A DNA stretch of 64,000 bases, taken from Mya arenaria. Lineage: Eukaryota; Mollusca; Bivalvia; Myida; Myidae. The DNA lies in the NCBI RefSeq assembly GCF_026914265.1, contig NC_069133.1, forward strand, positions 26,856,272 through 26,920,271, in the 5' to 3' direction. Below are positions 10,118-22,320 of the stretch, piece after piece. The translations under genes were made by a program, and so were the position numbers. The notes beneath the pieces were generated by a model, which had not been told where the DNA came from, made no database searches, and saw only the letters and a program-made list of their open reading frames with translations. Each line of letters begins with the position of its first letter. Within the stretch, counting starts at the first letter, position 1.

Positions 10118-13100
10118 ATGTCAAACCGGAAACGGAACGCCATGGCCCCGCAGCGGCAGCTACCTCCCATTATTAATGAGGACGACGGAGATTTGCCGTT
10201 CTTTAAGCAGGACTTCTTCTCGGACGTGGCGCTCACCGTTAGCACTTCCGACGGAGGACGAGGACCCGGTGACCACACAGAACACGGCGCCAAACGCTCA
10301 CAGGCAGCGGTAATCACGGGCCCACTCATTCTGTGTTTGGGATTTGTTGATATATTTTAAATTATATCTTTATTTATATCTAAAACAATAAATGGTTGGT
10401 CAATATAAATGGTATTATAATATAAATGGACTGGACTGTGGGATCCGAAGCCAGGTGCCTGTGGCAAATAATCATTTAATGTTAGTCATAAAAATCATTC
10501 GTTTAAACTGTTAAACTCAATATATTATATTGTTTTGTGCAGGCCTGATACCAGTGTATTGATTACTTAAGAGTATGTTATATCAACACTTTTTTGCGAC
10601 TAACTCATCCTCAGTTATATTCATTAACATTGCCTATTCATTGCTGCTTCACCGTGTACTCGCATGTTCTGCTTCACCGTGTACTGGCATGTTCTGCTTC
10701 ACCGTGTACTACCATGTTCTGGTTTTTCATGTACCTTCATGTTCTGCTTCACCGTGTATTCGCATGTTCTGCTTCACCGTGTACTCGCATGTTCTGGTTC
10801 ACTGTGTACTACCATGTTCCGCTCTACCGTGTAAAGCTATGCTATGCTTCACCGTGTACTCGCATGTTCTGTTTCACCGTGTACTCGCATGTTCTGCTTC
10901 ACCGTGTACTCGCATGTTCTGTTTCACCGTGTACTACCATGTTCCGCTCTACCGTGTAAAGCTATGCTATGCTTCACCGTGTACTCGCATGTTCTGTTTC
11001 ACCGTGTACTCGCATGTTCTGCTTCTCCGTGTTCTCGCATGTTCTGTTTCACTGTGTACTCGCATGTTCTGCTTCACCGTATACTCGCATGTTCTGCTTC
11101 ACAGTGTACTCGCATGTTCTGCTTCACCGTGTATTGGCATGTTCTGCTTCACAGCGAACTGGCATGTTCTGCTTCACCGTGTATTGGCATGTTATGTTTC
11201 ACTGTGAACTCTGCTTCACCGCGTACTCGCATGTTCTACATCACAGTGTACTGGCATGTTCTGCTTCACGGCGAACTGGCATATTCTGCTTCACCGTGTA
11301 TTGGCATGTTCTGCTTCACCGTGTATTGGCATGTTCTGCTTCACAGCGAACTGGCATGTTCTGCTTCACCGTGTATTGGCATGTTCTGCTTTCACAGTGT
11401 ACTGGCATGTTCTGCTTTCACGGTGTACTGGCATGTTCAGCTTCGCCGTGTACTGGCATGTTCTGATTTACCTGTACTGGCATGTTCAGCTTCGCCGTGT
11501 ACTCGCATGTTCTGATTCACAGTGTACTACCATGTTCTGATTCACCGTGCACTGGTATGTTCTGTTTCACCTTTCGCTCGCATGTTCTGATTCGACGTGT
11601 ACTGGCATGTTCTGCTTCACCGTGTTCTCGCATGTTCTGCTTCACCTAGTACTCGCCTGTTCTTATTCACCGTGTAATCGCATGTTCTTATTCACCGTGT
11701 ACACGCATGTTTCGCTTCACCGTGTAATCGCATGTTCTGCTTCACCGTGTACTGGCATGTTCTTATTCACCGTGTACACGCATATTTAGCTTCACCGTGT
11801 AATCGCATGTTCTGATTCACAGTGTACAACCATGTTCTGATTCACCATGTACTGGCATGTTCTGATTCACCGTGTATTCACATGCTCTTCTTCACCGAGT
11901 ACTCGCATCTTCTTATTCGCTGTTTACACGCATGTTTTGCTTCATTGTATACTCGCATGTTCTGCTTCACCGTGTAGCGTTTTCTGCTTCACCATGTACT
12001 TGCGTGTTCTGCTTGACTGTGTACTCGCATAGCGCGTGTTCTGCTTCACAGTGGACTCGCATGTTCTGCTTCACCGTGTACTCGCATGTTCTGCTTCACC
12101 GTGTACTCGCATGTTCTGCTTCACTGTGTACTTGCGTGTTCTGCTTGACTGTGTACTCGCATAGCGCGTGTTCTGCTACACCGTGTACTCGCATTTTCTG
12201 CTTCACCGTGTACTCGCATGTTCTGCTACTCCGTGTACTCGCATGTTCTGCTTCACCGTGTACTAGCACGTTCTGCTTCACCGTGTACTCGCATGTTCGG
12301 TTTCACAGTGGACTCGCATGTTCTGCTTCACCGTGTACTCGGATGTTCTGCTTCAACGTGCACTCGCATGTTCTGCTTCACCGTGTACTCGCATGTTCTG
12401 CTTCACCGTGTACTCGCATGTTCTGCTTCACCGTGTACTCGCATGTTCTGTTTCACCGTGTAGTGGTATGTTCTGCTTCACCGTGTACTCGCATGTTCTG
12501 CCTCACTGTGATAAATGACCATTTATCGAGAGTTTGTTTGTCCCCGACTTATACGTTTCTCTTTCCCGACGTCCACTCTCAGAAGCTGTATATGGTTACA
12601 TGTCTACCACCTCACATCTCCTTGTTCTATGCTTATACATTCCACTCCCTCTATTTTAGGTACAGACCCGGAAGCTGTACACGGCACGCTGCCTGCTGGC
12701 CTACAACTCGCCGGTGTTTGAGAAGCAGCTCGCGAATGCCAAGAAAGCGGATCTTGACCTGAGCAGCAAGAACTTTGACGACATTGTGGAGCTACTGTGC
12801 TACCTGGATCCACGAGTGCAATACACACTCACCGGTAGAAATTTTTATTCCTGGATAGATCATTTGTCATCTTATTTTCTAATGTTTAATGCAGGCAGTT
12901 GATACTATAAATATTATTCATTTATTTATGGCCCTCAATTTGGACGATAGTTTACGCTTACTTTCAAATGTATATAAGGCCCGGACAAAGAGTCCCAAGT
13001 ATGGCTAATACAGTCGAAACACGTTTGCTCGATATCACAGGCACCGGCCAAAATACTTCGAGCCTCGCGAATATCGAGCCAAGCGGGAATGCTTCTAAAG

Positions 13101-15363
13101 AGTAAAACAAAACCGGTCCAAAATATCAAGTTCGAGCCAACGAGGAAATCGAGCCAACGATATCGAGCCGACTTGTATATAGGCACGGTTATAACTTATA
13201 CTAACTTGCAAAATCATACAGAAGACTGTTTGTACCTTCGAACAATATTTTTTACACCACTGACTCATTTTTAAACGTTTGATGTGATTACATCTACATG
13301 TATGGGCAAATATGAATTACGCTGAGTGCCAACGTCTCTGCTGAAAAAACAGTAAGTTTTCCATGATATGAAAAATTAAGATATGGCGCCCCTACCGGGG
13401 CTCGAACCGAGATATTTGAGATATATGTAGACCCCATCACTAATAATATAAATATACAGGACCAGGGACAGTATTCAACAGACATCCTAGATTTAACACT
13501 AAGCTGGCTATTCTGATTGGACAATTAGATGAATTGGCTAATGAAAACGCTCATATTTAGCTCCTTAGATTAACACATATCTAGGAAGCTTATTGAAAAC
13601 GGCCACAGCTCATAGCAATGTCTGCGATCATCTGTATCACAAGTTTTATTTAGCGCGTTTTTTTTAAAACAAAGCAGCCGTAGTCATAGTCTTGGAGTTG
13701 CGGTCGCCGTTGTTAGCACCGGGCGAAATCATAAATGATGGGCATTTAACTATATTCACATTCATCCTAATTCACATATCTATTATAGCAAAATCCTAAA
13801 GTGCATAAACATGTAGAAAACTCGTTAATGGCTTATGAAATGCACATTTTAGGGGGGGGGGGGGGGGGGGAATGCGAAATAAAGTGTGGAATATTATTTG
13901 GATTTTAAAAACTAAGATATTGACAACTCGAACAAAAATTGATATTTGCTCAAGTATTGTCATTAAAACAATAATTTAAAAAAGGATGTAGGAACGCGGT
14001 TCGCCAAAACATTGTTGCACGATTGGTTGATCATATTGTCACGGGATATTACCAATGTCTTCGAAAAAGGTTAAAACATCCATGTTTTATCAGTCCTTGC
14101 GGCCGAGTGAAAATGCTTTGGTTATCTAGTTTTTGTTTTCTTGAATGTACCGGCGCGAGTTCGCTCCCCACTTAAACCGGTCAATTGTTTCATACTTAAA
14201 TTATTCCTTTCCAATTCGGTATCAAAGAGTAAAATAACTTTTCAGATGCATTTTCGGGAAAACTTTTTTTGTTCCAAAATCATGTGCGAGTCCCTTTAAG
14301 TTTATTAATCGCTCACGTAAACTTCTGTTAGCAATTTTTGATGCAACATCGATGCAGCGTATAACCAACTCAAACATGTTAGACGCAAACAAATTTACTG
14401 ACCGCATGACAGTTATGGCGCCTGATATAACACGCAGATGTAACATATTACACAAATTGCTAGGTGAGTCATATGGGGATCGTACCCAAAACATCTCGCT
14501 CCTCAGGTGGCCAATCTACCGCGGTTTAATGGTTATCTCAATCGAGAGACCTTTGTACATGTAAAGGCAACTTCTTCCATACGCGGTGTGACAACAACAA
14601 GGTCGCAGCCGGGAATCGTACCGGAAACATCTTGGACGAGAGGTGGACACACATGTTCCAGTTGATAATAAACTTCCGCAGTTATATACACAGTTAAACA
14701 CCGAATTAATAATTACTCATTTACCTTCTTCAGTGTTTGCTCGGTCATCTTGTCAACCAAGAAATCGATGGCAGGGGGGAAATATACTTCGCAATATGAT
14801 ATTACTTTGTTATCTTAAAAGCTTTCGTGTGCCGAATCCTGTTGTAAAACATCAAGATTTTACCATGCGAACGTCCCGGAAATATATGTAAGAATAGCGG
14901 AAATATAAAAATGTATTGCATTTAAGCGAGCAACGCGAAGCAGCTACTTCCGCTGTCCGAGGAGTACGAGATGGCGAAGCTGAGGCAACAGTGTGAGACC
15001 GTCCTCTTGCAGACGTACAAAAAACTTCGCAGGGACCACCACGTGGGTGGTATCCTTGCGGACATCAACGAAGAGTACCTGCTGCTCGCCGACCGCTACA
15101 ACATCCGGCCGCTGCTACAGATGTGCATTGAAGAGTACGTGGCCAACCCGGATATTTCCAACGCCAAGATGGCCGCTCACTCGGACGCCCTCTCCGAGAA
15201 GGTGAAATTATTGATTCTGCAGAAGAAGCTTGCAAAGTTGAACTACCATCTTGAGAAGGAGAGGCGGTACAGAAGTGAGGCGGAGCAGACGGCGAATAGG
15301 ATTGCGCCCAAAACAGACTGGCAAAAATATTGGCACCATAAAGGGCTTAAACACTTGCAGTGA
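10118..15363 (+). CDS. BTB/POZ domain protein, BTB gene 1 (3 exons, 267 aa)
   Basis: Exons are 10118-10309, 12660-12834 and 14927-15363. Junctions are GT-AG with phases 0 and 1, giving 268 codons including TGA. The ATG has A at -3 and is the only start before LPFFKQDFFSDVALTVS, the first strand of a BTB fold. Exon 2 carries the conserved core (KLYTARCLLAYNSPVFEKQL, then FDDIVELLCYLDP). Exon 3 starts with AKQLLPLSEEYEMAKLRQQC, the BTB helix that follows the core, then EINEEYLLLAD-type helices and a charged coiled-coil-like tail (LILQKKLAKLNYHLEKERR). BTB domains dimerise, and many recruit cullin-3; no MATH, kelch or zinc-finger domain is present. About 20 extra residues, rich in Gly and charge, sit between the first two BTB strands compared with gene 3. 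Intron 1 is mostly a 25 bp minisatellite. Target and pathway are unknown. Confidence 0.88.
10630..12510. repeat. 25 bp minisatellite in intron 1 of BTB gene 1, roughly 75 copies
   Basis: The unit is 'catgttctgcttcaccgtgt' plus 'actcg', with many point variants, and it fills most of intron 1. As 25 is not a multiple of three, every three units cycle through all frames. Because the unit lacks stop codons, long open frames with a 25-residue period (MFCFTVYSHVLLHRVLACSA-like) appear in several frames. These are products of the repeat, not genes. Confidence 0.95.
13010..13180. mobile_element. Short fold-back element (CTCGA-rich family), copy 2
   Basis: It contains 'cgagcctcgcgaatatcgag' and 'ttcgagccaacgaggaaatc', and ends in a 'gatatcgagccgac' block. 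It is the same family as at 5824, and lies in intron 2 of BTB gene 1. Confidence 0.65.
13384..13440 (-). mobile_element. tRNA-like fragment, probable SINE remnant
   Basis: On the minus strand the sequence has a T-arm-like 'ggttcgagcccc' followed by 'ggtaggggcgcca', resembling the 3' half of a tRNA or a SINE head. No complete cloverleaf is visible, so I do not call it a tRNA gene. Confidence 0.35.
13830..14300 (-). mobile_element. Degraded copy of the TA-flanked MITE family with GACTCGCTCATG ends, interrupted by a tRNA-like piece
   Basis: The right end (about 14222-14300, 'gagtaaaataac' through 'catgtgcgagtcccttta') matches the reversed left end of the intact copy at 60873-61274. The phrase 'cgattggttgatca' at about 14020 matches its interior. 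Between them, about 14090-14180 looks like a tRNA head ('gcggccgagtg', then 'gcgagttcgctccc'), suggesting an insertion. The G run at 13852-13870 is a separate simple repeat. Confidence 0.5.
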
Positions 15364-15369
15364 ATGTTT

Positions 15370-15840
15370 ATAACAATTGCCAAACTGATGACTCTGTGAA
15401 TGTTTATATTACGTGCCCAACTTATGACTCAGTAAGTGTATATAACACTTGCTCAACTAATGACCCAGTAAGGTATATAACACTTGCCCAACTAATGAAT
15501 CAGTGAATGTTTATATTACGTGCCCAACTTATGACTCAGTGAATGTTTATATTACTTGCCCAACTAATGACCCAGTAAGGTATATAACACTTGCCCAACT
15601 AATGAATCAGTGAATGTTTATATTACTTGCCCAACTTATGACCCAGTAAGGTATGTAACACTTGCCCAACTTATGACTCAGTGAATGTTTGTATTACTTG
15701 CCCAACTTATGACCCAGTAAGTAAATGTAACACTTGCCAAACTAATGACTCAGTGAATGTTTGTATTACTTGCCCAACTTATGACCCAGTAAGTGTATAT
15801 AACACTTGCCCAATTGATGATTCATTTAATGTTTATAACC
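15370..15840. repeat. Minisatellite of about 35 bp (70 bp dimers) directly after the BTB gene 1 stop codon
   Basis: Half-units alternate between 'gtgaatgtttatatta' plus 'cttgcccaactta' and 'gtaaggtatataacac' plus 'ttgcccaactaa'. The array begins within about 10 bp of the TGA at 15361-15363, so it makes up the start of the 3' UTR. Confidence 0.9.
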
Positions 15841-16319
15841 CAATGTCATTGTCTGAGATTTTATTTATTATGTTCTTGGACATTTCCTTGGATTACTTCA
15901 CAAGGTTCATATTCTATAAATCGAGAAGTTGCAAAACACTACTTGTATGCGTACACGAACATGATAACTACGTTTGTGCCTTACGTCATCAAGGTATGTG
16001 CAAATTGTACACATTTAAAATGGCATGTACGACAGCACCAGTCAAGTAATTATTTCGAGTATATATGAGCCTTCAAGTACTTGTAAGTTTATAATGAAAT
16101 TTAACGAACGATTTTTAAACCAAACTTCAACTTGTACATGTAGCTACGCGTACGCAAACACGTCCTGTTTCGCAACCTCTCTATATACTTACTCTGTTGT
16201 CTATATACTTACTCTGTTGTATACTCGTGCGTGCATACATATGTACACATATTACTTTATGAAATGTTATGATAAATAATATATTTGTTAACAATATATC
16301 ATTGAAGGAATGCAACTTT

Positions 16320-17300
16320 ATAATCTATATGCGCATGCAATTGTAAAAGTATGCAAGTGCATTTTCTATATGCGTATGAAATGGTAAAAGTATGCAAGTG
16401 CATTATCAATATGCGTATGAAATGGTAAAAGTATGCATCTGAATTATCAATATGCGCATGAAATGGTAAAAGTATGCAACCGAATTATCAATATGCGCAT
16501 GAAATGGTAAAAGTATGCAACTGAATTATCAATATGCGCATGAAATGGTAAAAGTATGCAACTGCATGATCAATATGCGCATGAAATGGTGAATGTATGC
16601 AACTTAATTAGATACATGTATATGCGCATGAAATGATGGATGTATGCAACTTAATTAGCTACATGAATATGCGCATGAAATGGTGAATGAATGCAACTTA
16701 ATTAGCTACAGGTATATGCGCATGAAATGGTGAATGTATGCAACTCCATTATCTATATGCGCATCAAATGGTGAATGTATACAACTCAATTAGCTATATA
16801 CGCATGAAATGATGGATGTATGCAACTCCATTATCTATATGCGCATGAAATGGTGAATGTATGCAACTTAATTAGCTACATGTTTATGCGCATGAAATGG
16901 TGGATGTATGCAAGTCCATTGTCTATATGCGCATAAAATGGTGAATGTATGCAGCTTCATTATCTATACGCGCATGAAATTGTGAATGTATGCAAACTTC
17001 ATTATCAATATGCGCATGAAATGGTGAATGTATGCAAACTTCATTATCAATATGCGCATGAAATGGTGATGTATGCAACTTAATTATCATTATGCGCATG
17101 AAATGGTAAATGTATGCAAACTTCATTATCAATATGCACATGAAATTGTGAATGTATGCAAACTTCATTATAAATATGCGCATGAAATTGTGAATGTATG
17201 CAAACTTCATTATCAATATGCGCATGAAATGGTGAATGTATGCAACTTTATTATCTATATATGAATGCAATGGTGAATTATTGCAACTTCATTGTCTCTA
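16320..17300. repeat. Minisatellite of about 42-46 bp, around 22 copies
   Basis: The core is 'atatgcgcatgaaatggtga' followed by 'atgtatgcaact' and a short variable AT-rich link. On the minus strand it gives a 14-residue open repeat (MRILIMKFAYIHNF-like) with no supporting gene signals. It lies between the two BTB 3' exon sets. Confidence 0.92.
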
Positions 17301-17908
17301 CGCATATGAAATGGGAATTGTATGCAGCTATATCATCTACGTGTGTGTGCGTATGAACTGTTAAATGTTTGCAACTACTAGTACATTATATGTACATATT
17401 CGCATGGAATGGTGAAGATGGTATAGGAATCAAACGTAAAGCAAGCACGCCGATAACAATTTTGTTATGAGTATAAAAAGCACAAAAAAACACGGTTCTT
17501 CGAAAACTTACAGTAGATTGCGATTTGGAAAAAAAAATTCAGCGGCGGATGAAGATCCCTATTAACAGGTAATTATAGCCTACCTTTTTACTGTCTTCAC
17601 CATATCAAGCACGTGATCGTTAATTAGTGTCTGTGAAGTCTGTAATGAAGTTAATAAATCTGTCATGAAAAGCAGGTTTTATGTAATTATTTTCCCCTTT
17701 TCTCCCAAAACTGTCGCTTATCAACAGCCATATTAATTTCAAATGTGTTTCCCAAAATCTGACGGTGCATCACATTTTAAAACATTTGAATTTTAATTTA
17801 TACCGACAAAAGCATAATAACTGTATAAACTGTCAAAATATGTCGTGCATATTTTTGTCATAATATGCTATATCAGACAATTTCATGATCCGGACTTCTT
17901 TTTTACAG

Positions 17909-19568
17909 CGCAGGCGGCGAAGCAGTTACTTCCGCTAGCGGAGGAATACGAGATGTTCAAGTTAAGACGAAACTGTGAGAACGTGTTGCACGCCGCGTAC
18001 GAGCAACTACGGAAAGACCACAGACTGGGACATATACCCCGTAAGAGAAACACACACCCTTTTTGAATATAAAGGCGTTCGTTTTATACCCAAACAATAA
18101 TTGTGGCTCACTTGCGCATTTCCTAGATTAGAGGCATTCGCGAGACATTTGGCGCTAAACACTTCAAAAATGAACATTTTTGTCTTCGAACCAATATAGT
18201 CGGCTCCAGACTCCAGGCAAAATTTGGTCTTTTGGTGTGACGTCTCCATATAAACGGAATAGTTATTGTCTGATTTCGCTTTATTTAACATTGAACCGTT
18301 TAATCGGCTTACATAAGCCGGGCACAAAGTAAATCCAAACTTGCTTAATGTGTATCCTCATGTATTCGCAAATGGGGATCACCAGACGGATTTTGATTCA
18401 ATTAATTAGAAAACTTACGACACAAAAAACGACTGCCCAATTTCCATTCAGTCATATTTGGTTTCATTAAATGGAACAACCCCTAAAAGGAGATTTTAGC
18501 GGTCGTTAAATTCAGCACAGTTAATTGTGGACACATCTGACGACGATTGTACATTTGGACTCACAAGAAAAAACGTGTTACATATTAAGATAAATACTGC
18601 AGGGAATAAAGATGTTATTCAAAACGGTTGTTATTTGCCAACCAAATTTGTGAATAGGCAACAGAAGGTAAAATGAGGTATACATTGCTGGTATTTTGAC
18701 ATCTGACGTTGAATGATCATTTTGAAATTTTGCACAATTCGCGTCACAATGTCAACATTCATGAATGACACAACCATGCCAACATGTTCAAACTTAACGA
18801 AAGCCTTAAAGTATAATACTTGGGGAAACGGAGCATCAACATATGACATGTACGTGGCCATGTTGTCATCTAAATACACTTTGCAGTTTTCGACTTCAAA
18901 ATTTTCATTTACATATTAAAATAAATATGTTTAGGTCTGACGCACGACTGACCACGTAAATTAAGCGCTGAATGCGCATACTACCAAAGAAAATAACATG
19001 CATAGTTTTCAAAATCATTTGGACCAGCCACTGGACAGATGTATCCAAATCTACTTTTTAGGTCAATATCGGAGAAAAATTAATAAATGCACCTTATTTA
19101 CCGCAATAATTGCTTAGGCGACTGGTCCATTAGAACATATCAACAACTTCGAATATCTGTTAGGGTGCAAAACATACACGTTTGTCTTAAGTTTACAGGC
19201 TAAGCGAATAACAGATTCACCGTCATAATTAGTATAATAGCGCAGACTACACGATCCCACCACTCTTTTTTATGTTTTCAGCTGAAATCAACGAAGAGTA
19301 CCTGATCATGTCAGACCGGTACCGGTTCGACCGACTTTTAAACATGTGTATAGATGAGCACGTTCACTGCGCGGCGCCTGGCCAAACGAAAACCATCGTA
19401 AATGCGGACACCCTTAGTGAAAGCGTGAAACTGATAATTCTGGAAAAGAAATTGGCGAGGTTGAACAACGCCCTGGACCGGGAGAGAAAGTACAAACACG
19501 ACATGGAGTCAACCCTTTCTAACATCTCGCCTCGCACGAAATGGTCCAACAAATTTGTACTCTACTGA
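17909..19568 (+). CDS. Duplicated BTB 3' exons ('BTB 2'), alternative 3' end of gene 1 or orphan copy
   Basis: Two exons, 17909-18040 and 19282-19568, encode the equivalent of BTB gene 1 exon 3. The first follows 'cttcttttttacag' and reads AQAAKQLLPLAEEYEMFKLR, then RKDHRLGHIP. The second reads EINEEYLIMSDRYRFDRLLN, then a tail with KLIILEKKLARLNNALDRER, and ends at TGA 19566-19568. The entry phase (1) equals that of exon 3 in genes 1 and 3, so gene 1 exons 1-2 could splice here in frame. No FFKQD-type first exon or KLYTARCLL-type second exon is visible between 15363 and 17909, which is mainly minisatellite. The frame is intact, arguing against an old pseudogene. The internal intron (18041-19281) has no counterpart in genes 1 and 3. 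The alternative reading is a partial duplication awaiting decay. Confidence 0.7.
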
Positions 19569-20415
19569 TAGAGATTGTAGAGATTGTTATTTGTGTGTGC
19601 CATTACATGATTTTTATCTACACTAGGAAGTAGAGGAATCACCATTTAAATTTGGGACGAAATAATGTTGTCTGACTTATTATGCTTTTTTTGCAAATGC
19701 AATTTCAATTGAATTGTATATATTTCGTACAGACTTTATTGATAATCAAAACTAGCATGAACCGAACCGAACCGAATCGAACCGTACAGAACCGAACAAA
19801 ACAGATCAGAACATAAAATTTACATATGGTTACATATTGTACAATTTAGCGACAAATACAAACATGTATGCATTGTTAATTGTCGAAATTACAACCAAAA
19901 TGTGTACAGGTCTTATTAGGTAAAACATCTTCGATTTTTGTTATTATTCAGAACTGCTGCTACTGTAGCCGTGATTTCTTGTGTAAATTAATAACTAATA
20001 ATAAACTTTATTTAGTGTTCGAAATTATATTTTGTCCAATGGAATGTATTTACTTTTCATATCTATCATAAACTTAGTCAGGTAAATCAGCAGTGAGCCG
20101 TTTTTTTTATTTTAATTGAATGGGTAAACTTAACGGGGGCTGTATAAGTCGACAAACTATAATATCGACCACTAAGCTGGTTAAAGGGTTATTAGCATGC
20201 ATTAACTAAATAAAAAGTCCGAATACTGGCGACACACCAGATCTATTTATTTTGGTTAATGAATTCAAATAATCTTAAACCATTACTTAATAAAATATGT
20301 TTTAAATTAAAATTACATTTTAATTGCAGTTTTTATGCTTGATAAGTGCAATGAATACATAATTGACAGGCACTGGCTATTAATTAATTTAATTTCATGA
20401 AGCGTCCTATACACA
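19569..20415. other. Region after the second BTB 3' exon set
   Basis: AT-rich sequence. A candidate AATAAA lies at 20000-20005. A short run of 'aaccgaaccgaaccgaatcg' type repeats lies at about 19757-19800. No gene is seen. Confidence 0.4.
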
Positions 20416-20517
20416 TCATAAATATGCGAACAATATTGTGTACGTTATTATTTCATTATATACAAATTTGGCGTAAAAGACTATCAGGTCAAGTTTTGAA
20501 GTAAATATTTGCTTGAA

Positions 20518-20518
<1 letters not shown>

Positions 20519-20551
<33 letters not shown>

Positions 20552-20661
20552 AAAAAACAACAACAACAATAACAACAACAACAATAACAACAATAACAAT
20601 AACAGCATTTACATTTACAACAACAACAACAACAGCAACAACAACAAACAACAACAACAAG
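20519..20661. repeat. (AAC)n microsatellite with AAT interruptions
   Basis: Directly visible CAA/AAC runs. The minus-strand Cys/Leu-rich open frame over it is a by-product. Confidence 0.95.
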
Positions 20662-21639
20662 ATTGAGTACGAATGCTAGTAATAGATTTTGTTGATTACT
20701 GTCTTCCAACACAATCCTATGATGTGATATAATACATAAGATTTACATTCTTTGTATGTTCTTTTCAAAAATAAAAGTATGTTAAACCAACTCAAATGAA
20801 TGCTATACATGTAATAAAGAGAAACTAGGATCGGCAACAGAGTTTGAACCTTGGCCCTTAAGATCTACAGGCATTTCTGTTACGAATGGCCACAAAGGCA
20901 TTTCGACCTCGATGTGTATAGACAAAATAAGGACAATGCATAATATAACCTGTCAATTTGCAGCAAAGTTGACAACTATAAAATGTTTCTATCTATTGGT
21001 GAAGGCGAATTGAACATATTTAAGAACAACGGTTTTAATTGTGTCCACTCTTTTTTGCTATCAGGATGTCGAGTAATTCGAAGCGTTCAAATTGTTTAAT
21101 CATTTCCTTGATCGTCCAAAAAAAGCAAATATTCACTGGAGAGTGGGGCTTTTAAGACCAATTTACTGCTCTTTTGAATGAATCAAATGTCGAAAATGTT
21201 TGAAATACAGATGAAAAACGTATTAATGTGATAATCGCTATTGTAGAAAGTTTTAAAGCCTCAGTGCCACTTAAAATTAAATAATAAAAAAATAAATAAA
21301 ACTGAGAACATATCTATGAAAGAGTCTCATATAATGTCTGTAAAAATCCCGAGGTATATGCTTTATTAAAAGAAAAAAAAATATTGGGAAATTACAAACA
21401 AAATCCCGAACTGGATCACTGACTCACTATATGCTAATGAGGTAGATAAGCGGGCGGAGATTAACCATTTGTAAACAGTAGCTGAGCAGTTGCCGTATTA
21501 GACTGGAATAACCAGAGATGTACGGACCTTTTCAAATGAAATTTCACATAAAGAAAATTAAGCTCCTGTTTCTAAAATGTGATGCAATTATTTTGAAATG
21601 AAAAATTGTCAATGTTGTTTATTGAAAAATCGCAGATAG

Positions 21640-22320
21640 GCACTCGCTCATGTTTTTGTACAATGCACTTTTTGTATATGACGAAATGAAGTGCAGCAAA
21701 TTAATGGGAGTGTTAAAACATCAAAACTTGAACCCTTTAGCAAGTGTTGATATTAGCTCAAATATCGTTTTTGAAGACCACATGTTTCATATTTAGCTCA
21801 ACAGCTTTGCTGCTGCGTGATTGGTTGATTGATATTACCACGTGATGGTATCAATGTATGATAAATAGGTCAAAATATAAATGAAATAAAAAGTGACGGA
21901 GAAGTGGTTCAGTGGTAACACAGTTGATTGTCAATCCAGGGGTCGCAGGTTCGATTCCCCGCCGCACCACTAAACAAATATTAATCGTCTACCGGGAGTA
22001 CCCGAATTACTTCCGGGTGTTCAGTGTGACAGTGGTATACACTGGTGCACGTTAAAGAACCACTGTAGCTTTAAGAAGGGTAACATTCTGTATGTGTACT
22101 ATACTTCAAAAATAGAATAAAATGACTAACAATCTTATCGGAGCTCTCGCCGAATGGCCAAAGCCCAAGTGCGAGTATGAATAAGCTTTCTCACCTATTC
22201 TAATACTATGACTATTTTTTCTAAGTTGATGTCATATAGTAAAATAATGATAAAATAAGTGTTTTCATATACATTACCGGGTAAACTATTTTAACCAAAA
22301 ACTACTTAGTTAAAAAATGC
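21640..22320 (-). mobile_element. MITE family with GACTCGCTCATG ends, split by a SINE
   Basis: The left part (about 21640-21885) starts 'cactcgctcatgtttttgta' and carries 'gcgtgattggttgattgata'. The right part (about 22200-22320) carries 'tagtaaaataatgataaaat' and 'accgggtaaactatttt'. Both match, in reverse, successive parts of the intact copy at 60873-61274. The segment between them is a tRNA-derived SINE (21895-22195), so the SINE inserted later. Confidence 0.7.
21895..22195 (+). mobile_element. tRNA-derived SINE, plus strand
   Basis: The head has an A-box-like 'tggttcagtgg' and a perfect B box 'ggttcgattcc', the internal promoter of RNA polymerase III. The body carries 'ggtgcacgttaaagaaccac', a core seen in mollusc SINEs, and the end carries 'ctcgccgaatggcc'. 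A second copy of the same family lies reversed at 32882-33138. The head differs from a working tRNA in pairing and spacing, so it is not called as a tRNA gene. Confidence 0.8.

Noticed and set aside
10575-12762. Long Cys-rich open frames, up to 296 codons
   Set aside because: Products of the 25 bp intronic minisatellite, open in several frames alike.
16320-17300. Regular direct repeats resembling a CRISPR array
   Set aside because: Animal DNA, no unique spacers of fixed length, units diverge gradually, no cas genes: a minisatellite.
21895-21970. tRNA gene
   Set aside because: A and B boxes are good but the sequence continues into a SINE body and a second copy exists reversed at 32882-33138.
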